64,000 bases of DNA. It comes from Opisthocomus hoazin. Lineage: Eukaryota > Chordata > Aves > Opisthocomiformes > Opisthocomidae. A program made the position numbers and the translations under genes. A model generated the notes under the pieces. That model was given only the letters and a program-made list of their open reading frames with translations, ran no database searches and was not told the DNA's origin. Shown here piece by piece: positions 51,301 through 62,180 of this stretch; the stretch's first letter is position 1, and the number at the start of each line of letters is the position of its first letter. The stretch is from NCBI RefSeq assembly GCF_030867145.1, contig NC_134427.1:19243001-19307000 (forward strand), in the 5' to 3' direction.

Positions 51301-52013
51301 CATAATTTTCTGAAGAGTTTTGTGTCTCAGAAAATAGCCATGCAGAAGATACTATTTACTAATTCTTTTTTTTCCACCTACTACAAATCAGTAGTACAAC
51401 ATTGTGCTCCCCTTCACAGTGAATTATTGCCTATAATCCCTATTTTCTGCCTCTGTGTCTAAGATTAAGGTAAGCCTCAAACACTCCTTACTTTGTACAC
51501 AAAGCACACAAATGCCCATGGGGCTCTGCAAATGGTAAAAATGAAACAGTGGCCAACAGGCAGCAAAGCATCTGATGCAGAACTACAGGGATCACTATGA
51601 AAATAGAGTCAGCAACACCCTGCTTTAGGTAAGGCCTGACTCTAGATTAGTAGACACAATTAGTAGACATACTATTAGAGAAGCGGAATCAACATTGTTT
51701 TAAACGCAAAGCAACTGTGACAACTGGTCAACAGAGAAAGGCCATTAGGATTGGAGGTAGCTGTACAGTAGGAAAACAAAAAAATTACTAATGCACAGAA
51801 TACCATAAACCACCTTACAGCAAGCAAATTGATAGCTTTGTTCTACCTCCTGCCAGAGATTCAGTCTCCTCATAAAACCATTATATCCATCTTTCCAATT
51901 CAAAATCAGCTCTATTATTTAAATGAAACACTGAGTATCAGAAGAGAACAAGCTCTGCCTTGGTGCTTTTAATACAAGAAAAAGTGATTACACAACCATG
52001 TTCTGCTTTTCAG

Positions 52014-52178
52014 GTGGTTTTGGTTGATTTCTTACCTGACCATCAAACCAGTGGATCCATGGAAAGAAAGAGCCATGCTCACCTGTTGGCACATGAGGGT
52101 CCTTCTCTCCACCTGGTAGTAGCCCCAAGTGATGACCCCCTCTTACTTCTGTTGGAGGCAGCTGGCTCCAACAGAAAG
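52014..52178 (+). other. Exon-like segment open on both strands
   Basis: Plus strand: after TTCTGCTTTTCAG a 165-nt frame (55 codons, phase 0 at both ends) runs VVLVDFLPDHQT...LEAAGSNRK to an AAAG/GTATCC donor. Minus strand: within it, 52161-52036 is a 42-codon phase-0 frame (LPPTEVRGGHHLG...FPWIHWFDGQ). It lies between a CCAG acceptor and a near-ideal CAG/GTAAGA donor. At most one strand is likely to be real, and possibly neither. Neither product is recognised. Confidence 0.15.
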
Positions 52179-55100
52179 GTATCCGCAATTCAGAGTGAGG
52201 TCAATGGCTTACCTTAAACAGTCTCCACTGCTACTGGACTTTCCCAGTCTCACAGCTATGGCATTTTAAGTGATTGTGGAAACAGTCATCTCCTTCAGCC
52301 AATGCCAACTCAAGATATCATTGTCCATAAGATGAGCAAGAGCCTGAAATCAGCCCTGAACTACTGAATCAGCACGGCATGGTCACGGCTCTACCAGCGC
52401 CTGTAATTGAGCGAATTTGCACAGAAGGCACAAAAACCACAATTAAAAGGATTGTACGCAAAATAACTTCCCACTTTTCAACCAGTCCCACAGATCAGAC
52501 CGGCATCAGGACCCATGATCTGACAGCAAACCCTTGCAAACCCCAGGTTTCTGAATAAACCTCTAAAATGGGATATATGCCAGTCAGCATTTTAAGAAAA
52601 ACCTATTAGCATTCAAGAAATATAGACTAACATTATTCTTGTTTCTGATTCCGCCTCAGATTCACTACAAAGTAACTTGCAGCTCAATAAACTTTGACAT
52701 GCTTTCATGTTATAAAAACAAAAACTTATTTATTCATTTTACCTCCTACATCCCAAATCAATAATTGCACCTACTGATTGATGACATAAATTCAAAACAC
52801 TAATTTACATTGAGTAACGTAACCTAGCAAGAAGGCAACAACTGAATTTGTTGAAATCGATTTTGTTTCCAACAGAAAATCTTCAGGTCCATAGAATAAT
52901 AATATGCAGTGCACAGAGCAGTTAATTATCAATGACTATCCCAAAAAGCTAAAATTAAATTTCTTTTTGAATATGGAAAGAAAATGTTGAGTCTCCAGGG
53001 CTGATGTTTAAGCAAAAGAAATTTCTTGTACCTCTCCCACGTGTGCATTCAAGCAATGCGAAACATGGAAAGGTGAATTTCAGCATGTACTAAAATCACT
53101 TCGTAATGTAAATAAGTAAAATTGTTTCAGAGACATGTACCTACAGAAGCCATAAAGTAATGTTGAAACATTTTGTACTTATTTAAATTCCAGCAATGTG
53201 ATTTTAATAGTAAGTCGCTGAAGAAAAATCCTGTGGCACAAAGTGATGCCGCTTTTTGTGGTGCGGAGGGCCCTGCCTTCAAGCAGCAATTGAATGCACG
53301 CAAATATCGAGTCAGCACAGTTCTCGCAGGCTGGCTCTGAGTCGCTCCGAGTATTGCACCGAGTACCACATCAGCTAATAACTTCATTTAAACTTCGATA
53401 GAGGCCTTTTTAAGTTGAAGGAAAGCCTACCCAAATCACCTCTCCTGTGGTAACTATCTAGTTTTGCAGGTCCGTTTGGTAAGCACTGGCAAACTCTGCG
53501 GAGACAGCTGGACTACAGACCCATCGAGACAAACATCTAAGCAATTGCAGAGAGCACCTCAGCACTGCCACACCATCGGTCTCATCCATGTGCGACAGGA
53601 GCAGCTCCGTCCTCCGATTCCCTCTTTCAGATGCTTTTAGATCCACCACCGGCACCTGGGGTCTGAACAGGTAAAAGCACCAGAGTGGTGCAAACAGGCA
53701 AACCAAGAGGGGAGAAAAGCCTAACGCTGTCTCCACAAGCTACGCACAGCTCCAGCACCTTCGGTGGCAACTCCACTCACTCAGCAAATTACAGTGGCTT
53801 TACTTTAAATTTTGGTTTACTACCAATAGATAGATTTAGCCATCAATCTCCAGTTAATTACAGACAGAGTTTCCCAGCCTAGCTCTCACCCCAGCCTGGC
53901 AAGGGCAATTGTTTCCAAGATTCAACCTCTTCCCTCTGCATCTCAAATGTCAGAAGAGGAGTCGCTGCGACAGCAGCGTTTGCACAGTAACTGGGAATTG
54001 CGCCAAGACACCCAATCTGTTCATTTGGACAGGTTTCCAAGGAGCCTCCTCATGAAAGTATCCATGATATCAACTGACTCAGCAGGACTTCAAATAAGGC
54101 CTAGAAGCAAAGGCTTCCTCTCAACCAAGAGCTGTATTTTTTTTAAGTGCATCACACATACCTGTGCACCTCCCTGCTCCTTACAGGGACCTGACCACCC
54201 TTCTATCCAAATGCCAACCAGTATTTAAAGCAGGCTACAGTAGTAACTTGCAACTTCTTGTCCCTTCTCCATTTTCCAGGCTCGTAAGCACAGTTCAGTG
54301 TGGCACAGCTTGGTATCAGGCTGCAGGACTGGCCCAGCTCCGTGTCTGGAGAGGCCATGCAGAGTCCGTGCAGGAGAGTGACAAGTGCCATGGTGGAGGG
54401 TTTGCAGCCCCCAGCCAGAGATGTGAGGAACTGATGGTGGCCTCACATGAGCTGCAGGACAGAAGAGAAGATGAGGCAAGCAACTGTCTCCTTTCTGCCA
54501 GGGTACAAGGTACTGGATTAGAACACTAATCCACATATTTGAAATCCTATGGGGCACTCAAGGCTTCCAAGCCCATGAATGGCCTCGTTCAGCTCCAGGA
54601 CCAGGCACAAGCACCACTAAGCTGGGTACAAGCATCACCAAGATAGCCTCTGGGCCAGTGGCTGCCCTCTCTTTCTCCTGTCACCCAGAGTAGAAACTAG
54701 GCAGGCACAAGCCCCATCAGGCTGAGTTTTTTTCAAAGGAGCTGACTGTAAAAGAGAGGAGATGGTGCGGAGCAGTCAAGGGAGCACACGCATGCTCACG
54801 CCGACAGCCAGGCTAAAAGGTCCCTCCAGCATCGGGGCTCTTCAGCAGACATCGTCCTACACCTTCGCCCAGGTTACATCACATCCAGGTGAAACAGCCT
54901 TCTAAATCAAACACAAAGACCCAGAAAACATAGTCAGAAATATCCAGCTCTTCAGTGGCGTCACTTCAATCAGGTAATCAGCATTCTAGATTGATACTGT
55001 CGAATCAAAGATATCAATACCTTCACCAATGCAATGAGTTAGGCCCTCAATTAGTTGATACTTAAGTATTCAACTAGGAAGTGTTTGTCTACAAAAGGTG

Positions 55101-58100
55101 TCTCAAAAATCCCTAATCAGCAGCTGTTCTTTTCAGAAGCAGACAAGAACACTTCACTCAGAATATTCAGATATTTTGACTAAATAAAGGCTAAGACTCA
55201 GTATCAGTGAAGAGCTGAAAATTAAATTCTATTTTTCTATGCTCTTATTATGCCTACTACCATAGAATACGAAATTATTTAACAAATCATTTGTCAATGA
55301 AAATATGTTTCAGGCAGGAAATACAAATAATTAGCAAAGTTGTCAACATTTTATCTGTATGTACAAAGGAAACCATTATTGACACAGATAAATATGAAAA
55401 AACATATTGGTAAATCATAAACTTTCCATTTACTGTATTGCTAACTTTACTATAAGATGATTATATTTTATAGCCAGTTCCTCAAGGTGAATGATTATTA
55501 AACATTTGTAATCGTCAATTTCTTCAAGAACCCTAAACTGTAATGAGTTACTACTTGAACACAATGCTGTATAATTACGTAGAAATGAAGACTGACTGCT
55601 AACAGCATGGAGATATCCTCAGAATTTTGTAAAAGTTTCATGGAATTCATAAACTACCAGTGCACAACACAGTTTGCACCATCTTCATAAAATCTCAACT
55701 ACAATTTTATGAGTTTAAGGACTGTCATACTTAGGTTTATTTTAATAATTTGAAATACTCAGTAGTCAATACACTTTATTTCTTTTCCTAAGCAGAAATG
55801 ACAAAATAAAAGGAAAAAAGACAAACAAAAAACCCCAACCAAAACACACACTCACAAAAACCTGAAGGAACACAGACATGAGAATCAAGCTGTCTAGAAA
55901 TTCAGAAGGCCGTTTTATGGCCTTAATGTGAAAGCAATAGTTCTAAGGAAAGAGAAATACAAGCAGCCTTACTGGACTCTAACCCCTCACCATGAAGTGG
56001 TCTCCTGAAGAACATCCACCTGTTAAGCTAAAGAAAGAAGACACATAATGAATGCTATTTACCAAACTGCCAAGTGGAATTTAAGGTTTTGTGGCCTTCA
56101 GCAGCATCTATCTAATTAACAAATGGAAGATAAATGAAGATTACTTTTCAGCCTGTTTTCTTATGGCAAGAAACTTTCATGTAGAAATAAAAAGGTCTGT
56201 TCCCTGAAAAAGGTGACTACAGGCGGATCTTCTCAAAAACACTGAATGCTGACAGCAAGAATGATCCTGACATGACAGTACCAAACTCCTCCACAGTTAC
56301 TGAGTAGCTCTGCAGACAGGATCACTGCTTCCATTAAGAGTTCCGATGTCTGAACACAGCATCTTCTCCAAAACAGTTGGCAGGTACTGCTTCCAACAAA
56401 ATCTTGAAATCAGTAGACTTCAGTGCTGGTAGACCACCACAGAGAGTATTTAAGAAGTAGAAACTAGCTGTGGGATCATGCTCGACCTGGCACTAAGCAA
56501 AGCTATCTGGAATAACTATCCTTCTTGTAGTGAACCCAACAATTGTTCGGCCTGCTACTGAGGACAAGGTAAGGCAGTCAACATCTCTTTTCACAGATCC
56601 TTCTTCCTGGTCCAGGTACCTCACCTGAAAGAGTGAGGTCTACCAAAAGTCACTGTGAAGCAGACAGAATTGCTACCGGTCAATGCCAGGATAAACTGGT
56701 CTTCCAGAGCTCCTTACCATCTCTTTTTTTCCCTAGGGGGTCATCCTAAGAAAAAAAAAAGTGAAAAACTGAGCATTCATTGAGGACATGCACCTCTCCA
56801 AGCAGAATATCTAGCATGTCTAGTAGCGATCAACAGCTGCAGTGACAAAATTCCTGGTCCCTACCATTCTATGACTTCAGCTCCGAAGTATTGTATTTTA
56901 GTAATACAGAGGTATTGAATAACAGAAAAACAGTAATATACTTTAATGCAGGATCAATAATGATACTGTATCACACCATACTAAAAGATAACATAGGCAA
57001 AGCTGTCACAAAAGTACAGGCACTACTAGTATTTTATTTTAGGTTACAGGAAATTAGAAAGTTTGAAAACAAATGTAGAACAGCCACACCCCACACACCC
57101 TTACATTCAGCTACCACAGCCTGAAAGTTAATGAGAGGTATAAGAGCAACAAAAACAAATCAAACTATTTTGAACAGTATCCCAGTGCACGGACACATCT
57201 GTACCAGAAGACATCAGGTTCATATTAACTTTTATTTTTATATATGTACAACTTAAGAAACGAATCTCAATTTTAAAAAGTTCAGAAGTTATCTTCCAAC
57301 AACACAATGTAGACATACCTTTGAGGCAGCAAATATTACCCCTGTTAAGGCTGTTATGAAAGGATTGATATCATGCAAATGCAATTATAGAGTACATTAC
57401 ACTTCAAAATATGCAAACAGAGTTCAACTTCAACTTTTTCAGAAAAAGAACATGTCAAATGTTGTAACTGTGACCCACCAAAGCATTTACATACATGCTT
57501 AAAGCTAAGTACACAGACCAGATAAACTTATGCTAAACATAACAACTGTCAAGCTATCTTCGCCAGATCAGAACTGCAGTCAGTAATCAATCCCTTCGAG
57601 CACCACCAGTGGCAACGTCTGCACCAACCATGTCTCCTTGCATTCACATAAACCGCTGCCGACTGCAAAAATCCATTTCAGTCGCTAAGGCCCACATTTT
57701 TCAGCTTTGGCATTAATTTGTGATCACTGAAGAGTACTTAATCTCTCCAGTGAACCTGGGGAAGAGGCATGCATGGAGAGCACCTGTACCATAGAGCAGT
57801 GCACAGCAGGAACTGCTGGTGCTGCAGGAGCTGCGTAACAGAAGTCACTTCCATCAGGCATTTCGAAAGATTCTGATTAATTTCCATATACTGTATTTCT
57901 CCCTTATGATCTCAAAGAGTGAAAGCTGGGGCTTTTTAAATCACAACCAGCATTAGCACTGAATCAAACAAGCATTGCTAATCTACAATAAAAAATTGGT
58001 ACTGAGTATTTTAGCATAGTAATGCCACTTCTCTAAAGATGGTCTAGTATTATCAGCAGGCAGAAAGCTTCATTCCTCCTCTATGTCATTATAAAAAATT

Positions 58101-60914
58101 GAAATTAAATATAATTAAGATGGTCAGCTGTGTGACTTATTTATTGTCATCACTAACATAACTCAAAAATAAAAGAACTGACAATTTGAAAGCAATGAAT
58201 ATGTGAAAAGAAAAAGAACACAACTGTTGTGACCCCTCCCAGGATGTTACATGCACTGCCTGACATGTACAAGGTGCTAGATGACTACTTTTTCTTCAAC
58301 CCTAACACAACCAAATTTCAGTTGTCTACTTAAAAGGAAACAACAAATTATTTTCAAGATTTTCTGTCATGTCATTTTTTGACAACTCAAATTTCAAATT
58401 GCTTAAAGGCCCAGACTTTTCACAAGTTTTGTATCACGTTACATTCAGTTCTTACAAATTTCTTACAAACAGTATTCCTTGCCTAAGAAAATAGTAGTTA
58501 AAAGCAGGAAGATTCTTCTATTTCAGTCCATCTAATTTTGAGTCACAGCAGCATATCATTTAGATACTGCTAGGCACATACTGTGTGTCTGTCTGCAACT
58601 AGAAGAATGAAAGGAAAAGAAAGATCCATTTTACTTTAATCCTGACCAGCAGCTGTTAGCAATTTTCTTTAGTTGTCACTGTGGGACATGATGGATGGGA
58701 AGACTCAATATGCTGAGGAACTAGTACACAGTGTAGAAGTGCTCTCAAGAACTGTTGTTCAACTGCACATTCAGTTTAACTAGGAACTACAGACTGTAAG
58801 AGGTAACAGATAGTTCCTGGGAGCATCTATCATTCTTCAGAGAAGCTGTCAGATCAAGAGGATAATATTTGGAAGAACAAGTGCATCATCTTTTGCTATA
58901 CAGCTGGTAGATCATGTCATCGACGGAGGAGAAAAGTGAACATTAACTTAAGCGGTAACTGAAACCAAGACATCTGCATAAAAGAACAAGTTGAGATAGT
59001 ACCATTTGAAGACTTTCCATATACTTTGCAACACAGAGAAACTGGATACACAAAAACATGCAAGTCAAACAAAGCTAATCTACAGTAAACAAAACCAGAA
59101 TACACTTATTTCAAGGCTTAAAACATTAAAATATTCACCCAATGCTAAATAGGAGTAATGGAATAAGGTCTAGACCTAGCTGTGTAATTCAGTAAAAATT
59201 TGATCGGCTCTTTCAGCCTTTATTTCCCTCCTCTTTTTACTTGGTTTTATAATTTCAGGCCATAAACTCTGAGTGACACAGGAGCCGAAAAGCAAATGTA
59301 AATAAGGCATCTTCCTCTCTCTATTAATAGCAATGCTCTAGGGATTTGTGATTATATATGTATGTAGCTGCACTGCCTTTTTCCAGCCCATAATTACACG
59401 GGATGTCCTTCTCTCAAGGATAAAGCAGGATGTTACCTACTCCAGTAACAAAAATATTATTTGAAAAGACATCCTCCTTTTCTGAGTAGACCTATCCCAT
59501 CTGGGTTGCACACTCATTTAAAAGCATGCATTGACACCCATCACTTACCTGTCTGAAAGTTGTGCCTCATCATTATCAGATGCAGCTCTCAACTCAGACA
59601 GATCTCAACAGATGAATGTCCTTTCTTACACCACAAGTCTTGCAAATAAAAGCCCAGTGAAATAATTTATAACTTGGTCCCCAAACAAAAGATACATTCC
59701 AAAATACAAAATCAAATTACTGATCTTTCAAAACACTCAACCAAGTCACCACAAGCATTTTGTCCCAAACCTTAAACATAGACTGTCAAGAAAGGCTGGA
59801 AATTACTAATCAAGCTTACAGAGATAAATCCCAGAAAACTTCAAAGACATTCCAATATACTTTAAATGACACAAAAGAATATGGGCATAACTCTGTCCTA
59901 AGACTCCAGAACTCTTTATAAAATAAAGTCCTGACTTTTACAAATACAGAAGAAGATAGCCAATGCAAAGCATGAAATACAAAGAGTTTAAAGATGTTTT
60001 TTCATCTCAAAACACCTCAAACCACAGAAGGAAGCAAACTGCACTAGAAGAAATTTACAAGTAGTCTTCAAGGGGAAGTACCATGTAAAGCACACTGCAC
60101 AAATCTAGACTTGACATTATGAGGGCATGTCTCACTGTAGCAAGGTCCATACTGAACACGAGATCAGAGACAGAAGATTAAAGTAAAACATTAGATGTCA
60201 CAGTCACTGTTCTACTGATCTGGGAAAGGCAGAGACTCCGAGGTGAGCAGAAACTATGAACATGCTTAATAAAGGCCATTCTTGCCAAGTCAAAAAATCA
60301 TACATCCAACACTTTCATCCCTTCATTAAAATAGAAATACCAAAAAGGAGCACTCCATAACATATCCCCATTGCTTCTGACTGACACGTTGAATCAAAGG
60401 TAAAAGCAGAAAGTTAGCAGAGATTAGAGTAGCAAAGATCTCTTAGCACAAGGCAGCACAGCTGAGCAGCCTACCAACCAGAAAATTAATTATTTTGTTT
60501 GTTACTTAAAAAAGAAGCTGTTAGTTGACTCTTCAGTTTATTAGGCATAAAAAAGTTTTCACCCGGAGGTCATTCTGAAAAACACCTCACCCTGTGCTTA
60601 AGCCTGTATTAAGCCCAGCAAAAAACAGTGATAAAGAAACAAATAAACGTCTAAGTATTTGCTGGCTTTCCTTCCAAACATTTCAGAGAAAAATGTCAGT
60701 TTAATGCTGACAGCAAACAAGGATGTCAGTCTAATTAGATTTTTTTGTTTGTTTTGTCATGCTCCTGATCCTATCTAAGTACTCCTCTGAAAAAAACAAA
60801 GCTCTGATTGATGATGAAGGCACAATTATACAAACCTTAACATTCACTCTAAACGCAACTATTCCAAAAATGGAGAGAGGGTAGGGAAAAAAAAGGTGGA
60901 GTATATTTCTCTTC
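52179..60914. other. AT-rich intergenic DNA 3' of SMARCA1
   Basis: Open-frame density drops in this stretch, with long spans lacking any 60-codon frame (about 54560-56890, 57317-58916 and 59106-60730). An octamer ATGCAAAT lies at 57373-57380. A weak two-unit 21-bp repeat (GGCACAAGCACCACTAAG and GGTACAAGCATCACCAAG) lies at 54604-54642. Transcription running past the SMARCA1 poly(A) site could cover part of the right side. Confidence 0.65.
54280..54502 (+). other. Exon-like GC-rich segment
   Basis: A 223-nt segment follows a good acceptor (CTTCTCCATTTTCCAG) and ends CCAGG before GTACAA. One frame is open across it (part of a 121-codon frame from 54164). It stands out as more GC-rich than the surrounding DNA. 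It is not recognised as any family and could be a non-coding RNA exon or chance. Confidence 0.12.
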
Positions 60915-61296
60915 AAATAATTAAGTCAGTTTATTTTCCAAATTTAAAATATGAAACAACAATAATACAGCTATAGAATCTAGGTTTTCTTTCAAAGCAG
61001 CAGCATATAAAACATATAAAAGCTAAAACCTCAGCACAAGCTTCAAAAAAACAAAGACTGAGTGAATTTTGCCAAAGACCTGAAACTCACAAAATACAGT
61101 ACACACAAATACTGGAATGCATAAGATAAAGCTACACGTTTTAGGTAGAGAAAGACATTGTAAAGTATACAAAATTTGCAAAAGTAAACCATGGGATCTG
61201 GGGGAGAGTACCATGAATACAAAGAAGTTGGTAATTAATACTTGTAGATGAAGAGAAGAAAGTGGCAGGTTTACGTTTAGCATTCAGTTTTCCGGT
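60915..61296 (-). other. SMARCA1: Putative SMARCA1 3' UTR
   Basis: This is the sequence immediately after the SMARCA1 stop codon on the minus strand. The first canonical AATAAA met downstream of the stop is at 60935-60930, about 360 nt away, so a short 3' UTR ending near 60915 is the simplest model. The exact end is inferred. A second AATAAA on the minus strand at 60542-60537 could give a longer form of about 0.8 kb. The segment is AT-rich with no competing open frame of note, apart from a minus-strand frame at 61283-61023 that I take to be chance. Confidence 0.5.
60930..60935 (-). promoter_or_regulatory. Candidate SMARCA1 poly(A) signal AATAAA
   Basis: Canonical hexamer on the minus strand, the first one after the SMARCA1 TGA. 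A T-rich stretch follows about 30-50 nt downstream on the minus strand, as expected of a cleavage region. Use of this site is inferred. Confidence 0.45.
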
Positions 61297-61368
61297 TCAT
61301 GACTTCACTTTCTTAGCATCTTTTTTTCCAGAGTTCTCGGATGCCAAATCTGCTTTTCTTTTCTGTGA
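61297..61368 (-). CDS. SMARCA1: SMARCA1 (SNF2L) terminal coding exon
   Basis: This is the last coding exon of the ISWI-family chromatin remodelling ATPase SNF2L, a nuclear protein that slides nucleosomes in complexes such as NURF and CERF. Read on the minus strand, it starts after a strong acceptor (pyrimidine-rich tract then CTAG at 61372-61369). It encodes 23 residues, beginning SQKRKADLAS and ending GKKDAKKVKS, followed by TGA at 61299-61297. The SQKRK start, the SGKKD motif and the KKVKS end match my knowledge of the SMARCA1 tail. The paralogue SMARCA5 ends differently (KKKLKL). The exon joins the upstream exon at 62070-62180 in phase 0. Clusters of Lys/Arg (QKRK, KKDAKKVK) fit a nuclear localisation or DNA-contacting tail. 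The identification rests on recalled family sequence, not on a search. The ATPase, HAND, SANT and most SLIDE exons lie beyond the right edge of the window. Confidence 0.94.
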   Translation of the reverse strand, partial: SQKRKADLASENSGKKDAKKVKS

Positions 61369-62069
61369 CTAGAAAGAGAAAAAAATATTTTATAAATTCT
61401 ACAAAATGGTGGCATTATTAAAAAAAAAAAAATTAAGTACAAAACTTACTACTCAGAAAGAAGATAAGTGACCCTAATGTATTATACGCTTCAGTGCGGC
61501 TTTGTAGGATGTAAAGGAAGGGCAAACAAAATTCCCAGCTTTCAACACTTAATTCTGCTACCCTTTTTATCTTCTTGAAATCATTACATGGTCTCAGTGG
61601 TACAGGTACCACACATACCATGAATTGGATGAAAAGATCAGGACCTTGACTTATACACAATTCTGTTCTAAAGATGACAACTCTTCAAAATAAGAGAAGC
61701 ACTTCTTATAATTTCTTCTTCTAGGAACTACTCTGTAGGGGAGGAATAACAATCTGAGATTAAACTGAAGCAAACACATAATGTAAACATGTAGGTAGAA
61801 AGAGGGCAGCACTACATTTTCTTAAAGTCTTCTTCTGCTACTTAAATGATTAAGACTCCTCTCTAAAACAAAAAGCCCCAAAAACCTATGAACTGGGAAT
61901 ACCTACGTGAAATCTAGGAAAGCTATGAATAGACAAATACTTCAGTTTAACCTCTCAACTAATGGTTTATACTAAAACATTCAGTGGCTACAATTATCTT
62001 TTTCATTGTCTAACAAAATATAATTGAGTTCTGCCCCACTAGAAGTAAAGTAAGTACTGCTAAACATAC
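61369..62069 (-). other. SMARCA1: SMARCA1 last intron
   Basis: A 701-bp intron between the two SMARCA1 coding exons. It begins GTATGT on the minus strand and ends with a T/C-rich tract and CTAG. It is AT-rich and contains an A run on the plus strand at about 61421-61431. If retained, the frame would run on from the donor for 19 codons (starting [10 protein letters not shown]) to a TAG, giving an alternative hydrophobic tail. I have no evidence that this is used. Confidence 0.9.
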
Positions 62070-62180
62070 TGCTGTAACTTTTGCTCCTCTTTTCTTCTTT
62101 TCAGCTCTTTCTTTTTCCTCAATTTCCATATTTTCTTTTTCTATTAATGATATGAGAGTATTGCAGCGTCTCTGGAACTC
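62070..62180 (-). CDS. SMARCA1: SMARCA1 (SNF2L) penultimate coding exon
   Basis: A 111-nt, 37-codon exon on the minus strand. The acceptor is ...TTTTTCCTTAG at 62181 upward and the donor is GTATGT at 62069 downward. It starts [12 protein letters not shown] and continues through [12 protein letters not shown] into the basic stretch AEKKKRGAK, ending VTA. The FQRRCNTL segment is the end of the C-terminal SLIDE region shared by ISWI ATPases (SMARCA1 and SMARCA5). The I/S choices and the following SQKRK exon point to SMARCA1. In ISWI proteins this region helps bind linker DNA; the acidic coiled stretch followed by lysines marks the end of the folded part. Both exon ends are phase 0. No further SMARCA1 exon is found between here and 64000, so the preceding exon is more than 1.8 kb upstream, outside the window. 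Confidence 0.95.

Larger units (their letters stand above)
44721..52013. other. Intergenic DNA, no gene recognised
   Basis: Contains the A16 and A22 runs, a C9 run near 50543-50551 and the candidate element at 47840-48380. At 44991 a strong acceptor (TTTTGTCCTGTTTGCAG) is followed by an open frame to TAA at 45125-45127. An AATAAA lies at 45369-45374. This could be a terminal exon, but there is no supporting partner. Confidence 0.65.

Noticed and set aside
61297-62180. Assignment to SMARCA5 (SNF2H) instead of SMARCA1
   Set aside because: The FQRRCNTL exon is shared by both, but the SQKRK...SGKKD...KKVKS tail is the SNF2L type. SMARCA5 ends KKKLKL.
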